Shown piece after piece: positions 62,378 through 64,000 of a stretch of DNA of 64,000 bases (within the stretch, counting starts at the first letter, position 1; each line of letters starts with the position of its first letter). The DNA is taken from positions 62,001-126,000 of the IMG/VR virus record IMGVR_UViG_3300027754_000034; one strand, 5' to 3'. The notes below the pieces were generated by a model. That model was not told the DNA's origin and searched no databases. It saw nothing but the letters and a program-made list of their open reading frames with translations. The translations under genes were made by a program, and so were the position numbers. The stretch is from a virus.

Positions 62378-62406
62378 AGTTCCTCTTAGTAGTTAGGTTG
62401 TTTTAT

Positions 62407-62889
62407 TTATTGTTTATGTAAACGAGCCATTACATTAATGAATGGTTCATAATCTAAGTATAGACTGTGTTGTATCTGTCTAGTTATTTTGTTGCAATCC
62501 TGGGTTCCCACGTAGTGAAATCTTTCGTCATTTTCGTTTCCCTTAAACAGAGTCCATACTCCTATTATATTTGAAATTGGATCTATATACTCGAGTTTCA
62601 TCCGGAAAATTCCAGGGAACTTGCTACGAATAGCCTGCACAATCTTCAGACTCGGTCGTGAAGATTCATAATTTCCTATTACCCTTTGATACATCTTATT
62701 ATTTATTTTTACATTTTCTCTGTCGATGTCGATTGGACCTGGGTCCTTCTCCACATCCCAATTCATGTATGTATCATGTCCAATAGTTTCCGGGAATAAA
62801 TGGGGTAACATAAACTGCGACCTATCAATCGCATCAATATCAGGTTCAGACCCGATAAAGATAAACCTATTGTAGCACCATCCAGACAT
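62407..62889 (-). CDS. Api92/YubB-like (DUF1281) ferredoxin-fold protein
   Basis: The 160-residue protein begins MSGWCYNRFIFIGSEPDIDA, the WCxN start typical of the YubB/Api92 family found in plasmids and phages, and has VYT-like GVWTLFKGNENDERFHYVG. Function of the family is not established. It lies 29 bases before the transglycosylase gene on the same strand. Confidence 0.5.
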   Translation of the reverse strand: MSGWCYNRFIFIGSEPDIDAIDRSQFMLPHLFPETIGHDTYMNWDVEKDPGPIDIDRENVKINNKMYQRVIGNYESSRPSLKIVQAIRSKFPGIFRMKLEYIDPISNIIGVWTLFKGNENDERFHYVGTQDCNKITRQIQHSLYLDYEPFINVMARLHKQ

Positions 62890-63041
62890 TTCTATATTGC
62901 ACCGGTTAATTTTTTAATTTTCCTAAACCTCGATTTTTGCTGACTTGAATCGGATCAAATCAGCAGAAAATATTTGTACCTCCGTAGTGCGCTCTGTGTG
63001 GACCGTCACGGAGCTTGTGCCCTGGCATTACCTTGGGTCGG

Positions 63042-63347
63042 TCAGCTAATTCCCAAGCGGTCGGCTTCGGCTTGGGTCAAGCCCATCGAGACCATAACGA
63101 GCGACGCTTCCAACTCCCCCCGGACTGACCCGAATGCATTGAGAATGATCCGCGAACGGACGGACTGATGAAGGTCGTCGAACTTGGACCAAATGACGAA
63201 CAAGTGCGTACAACGCGGCCTCACTCGCCTAATCAATATAATGGGCTCTGGGTTGTCGGTGGGTTCTCGAAGCTCGGCTTCGAGAACCATTTGGAGTTCT
63301 GGCTCCTCGGGTAGGGGGGTATATATCAGGTGGTCTCGGACTGGCAT
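63042..63347 (-). CDS. High-GC hypothetical protein
   Basis: The 101-residue protein (PVRDHLIYTPLPEEPELQMV, GSVRGELEASLVMVSMGLTQ, AEADRLGIS) is not recognised, but it has normal protein composition. Its GC content is much above the surrounding AT-rich DNA, and a perfect 12-bp hairpin lies inside (63262-63288). Transfer from a high-GC source is likely. The gap 62890-63041 before the next gene carries an imperfect GCTGA/TCAGC hairpin. Confidence 0.5.
   Translation of the reverse strand: MPVRDHLIYTPLPEEPELQMVLEAELREPTDNPEPIILIRRVRPRCTHLFVIWSKFDDLHQSVRSRIILNAFGSVRGELEASLVMVSMGLTQAEADRLGIS
63262..63288. repeat. Perfect 12-bp hairpin in a coding sequence
   Basis: GGTTCTCGAAGC (63262-63273) and GCTTCGAGAACC (63277-63288) with a 3-base loop, within the high-GC gene at 63042-63347. 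Confidence 0.9.
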
Positions 63348-63446
63348 TTTTATGTCTCCGGTTGTGGTGGCATCATCAAAAGCGGTATGCCATTGAAGTT
63401 TTCTACTTACATGTCTGCATGGACATGATTTTAAAAAAATACATTC

Positions 63447-63872
63447 CTAATGCAATTTGACTACTTCTACTGGTGTTCCCCATATATCTCTTCCTGTGTC
63501 TCCGCTTATAACAAGGCAGTCAAACCCTAACTTTTTAAGCTCAGGCAGAGACTCTTCTATTACTAAAGCTATATCACCCATCACTTCTAGCGGTTTACTC
63601 AGCGATTCTATGAATTCCAGATGATTTGGATTATCTAAATCCAGGAACGCAATTTTCGAACAATTGGGGAGTTTATGTTCCTCAGGAACTCCATAAAATT
63701 CTGCGCCTTCAAAATCTGTGTGATAGTAAGTCCCACTTAAAAGAGACGACGAGCTACCGCTCCTCCATAGCTTCCCGTCCCACTCCTGGTCATAAGCTTT
63801 ATAAGCTTTTTCTATTAATTGTCTTAAATTAGAAAAAGAAAAATTTGTTGGAATACTTAATTTATTTAGCAC
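63447..63872 (-). CDS. Possible ADP-ribosyltransferase-like protein
   Basis: The 141-residue protein has GKLWRSGSSSSLLSGTYYHT and DFEGAEFYG near residues 33-62, then KLGFDCLVISGDTG and IWGTPVEVVKL at the end. The spacing of R, Y-x-T and a terminal E-V resembles compact phage ADP-ribosyltransferase-fold proteins, but the active-site Glu is not certain. Start is GTG 63872. Confidence 0.35.
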   Translation of the reverse strand: MLNKLSIPTNFSFSNLRQLIEKAYKAYDQEWDGKLWRSGSSSSLLSGTYYHTDFEGAEFYGVPEEHKLPNCSKIAFLDLDNPNHLEFIESLSKPLEVMGDIALVIEESLPELKKLGFDCLVISGDTGRDIWGTPVEVVKLH

Positions 63873-63932
63873 AATTTAACTCAAAATTACATGTAATTGT
63901 ACCATTCATAGTATGAACCCCGAGGCTTCGCT

Positions 63933-64000
63933 TCATGGCGCCTCGAGCGCGCGATCGATCACGGCGTCGCTCCACCTGAGCACGTGCTCGGGGTCGAAAC
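63933..64000 (-). CDS. 3' end of a high-GC gene (cut by the window edge)
   Basis: On the minus strand a frame open at 64000 encodes FDPEHVLRWSDAVIDRALEA and stops at TGA 63935. The composition looks like a real protein and GC is very high. A plus-strand ATG at 63914 opens a competing frame (MNPEASLHGASS), less protein-like though preceded by a leader shared with the 53153 gene. Confidence 0.35.
   Translation of the reverse strand, partial: FDPEHVLRWSDAVIDRALEAP

Overview
The window is a piece of a large, AT-rich double-stranded DNA phage genome, probably a tailed phage in the large or jumbo class. It carries a phage-type replication and recombination set (family A DNA polymerase, DnaB-like helicase with a DnaC-like partner, CHC2 zinc-finger primase fragment, ligase, RecA, RuvC, RuvB, an SMC-like ATPase), two sigma factors, nucleotide-metabolism enzymes, virion fibre proteins, a tRNA-Ser and a lysis-type transglycosylase. 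No ribosomal or central-metabolism genes are present. A C-terminal beta-barrel-like protein ending in Phe and a transglycosylase weakly suggest a Gram-negative host; the host cannot be named from this sequence.

Layout. 1-3.8 kb: 3' part of a giant beta-helix virion protein. 3.8-22 kb: SNF2 helicase, methyltransferase, DnaC-like and DnaB-like pair, kinase-like protein, primase fragment, minimal ligase, DnaJ, DNA polymerase, dCTP deaminase, thymidine kinase and a sigma-like factor, with small hypothetical genes between. 22-34.7 kb: small zinc proteins, J-domain proteins, a nitrilase-family amidohydrolase, MazG, HD phosphohydrolase, pyroglutamyl peptidase, ferritin-like protein, SMC-like ATPase, RecA and RuvC. 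34-47 kb: a long minus-strand block with a Gly/Ser/Thr-rich tail-fibre protein, a GIY-YIG homing endonuclease plus a decayed copy, a flavoprotein, RuvB, sigma-70, an FGE-like protein, tRNA-Ser, Dam methylase and two HNH nucleases. 47-56 kb: membrane proteins, translation initiation factor IF-1, collagen-like and Kelch-like virion proteins, a frame-split pentapeptide-repeat protein and a membrane metalloprotease. 56-58.1 kb: a glycosyltransferase followed by about 1.3 kb without a convincing gene, rich in hairpins and iteron-like repeats. 58.1-64 kb: hypothetical genes, a lytic transglycosylase, strong inverted repeats, and high-GC stretches at the right end.

Genome organisation is unusual. 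Over 8.9-56 kb the coding strand flips every one to three genes (except 34-47 kb), and 13 of the 14 convergent junctions I could define overlap tail-to-tail by 4-81 bp. The only separated junction (61.7 kb) carries a strong bidirectional terminator. Divergent starts are usually 30-110 bp apart, so promoters must be packed back to back.

The most interesting items are the hairpin-rich 1.3 kb region with iteron-like repeats, the phage IF-1, the RuvB/RuvC pair with a possible RuvA-domain-III-like segment, the A9-split pentapeptide-repeat gene, the HNH-HNH-Dam operon, a recurrent N-terminal motif in unrelated proteins, and the systematic convergent overlaps. All functional calls were made by reading motifs; no database search was run.
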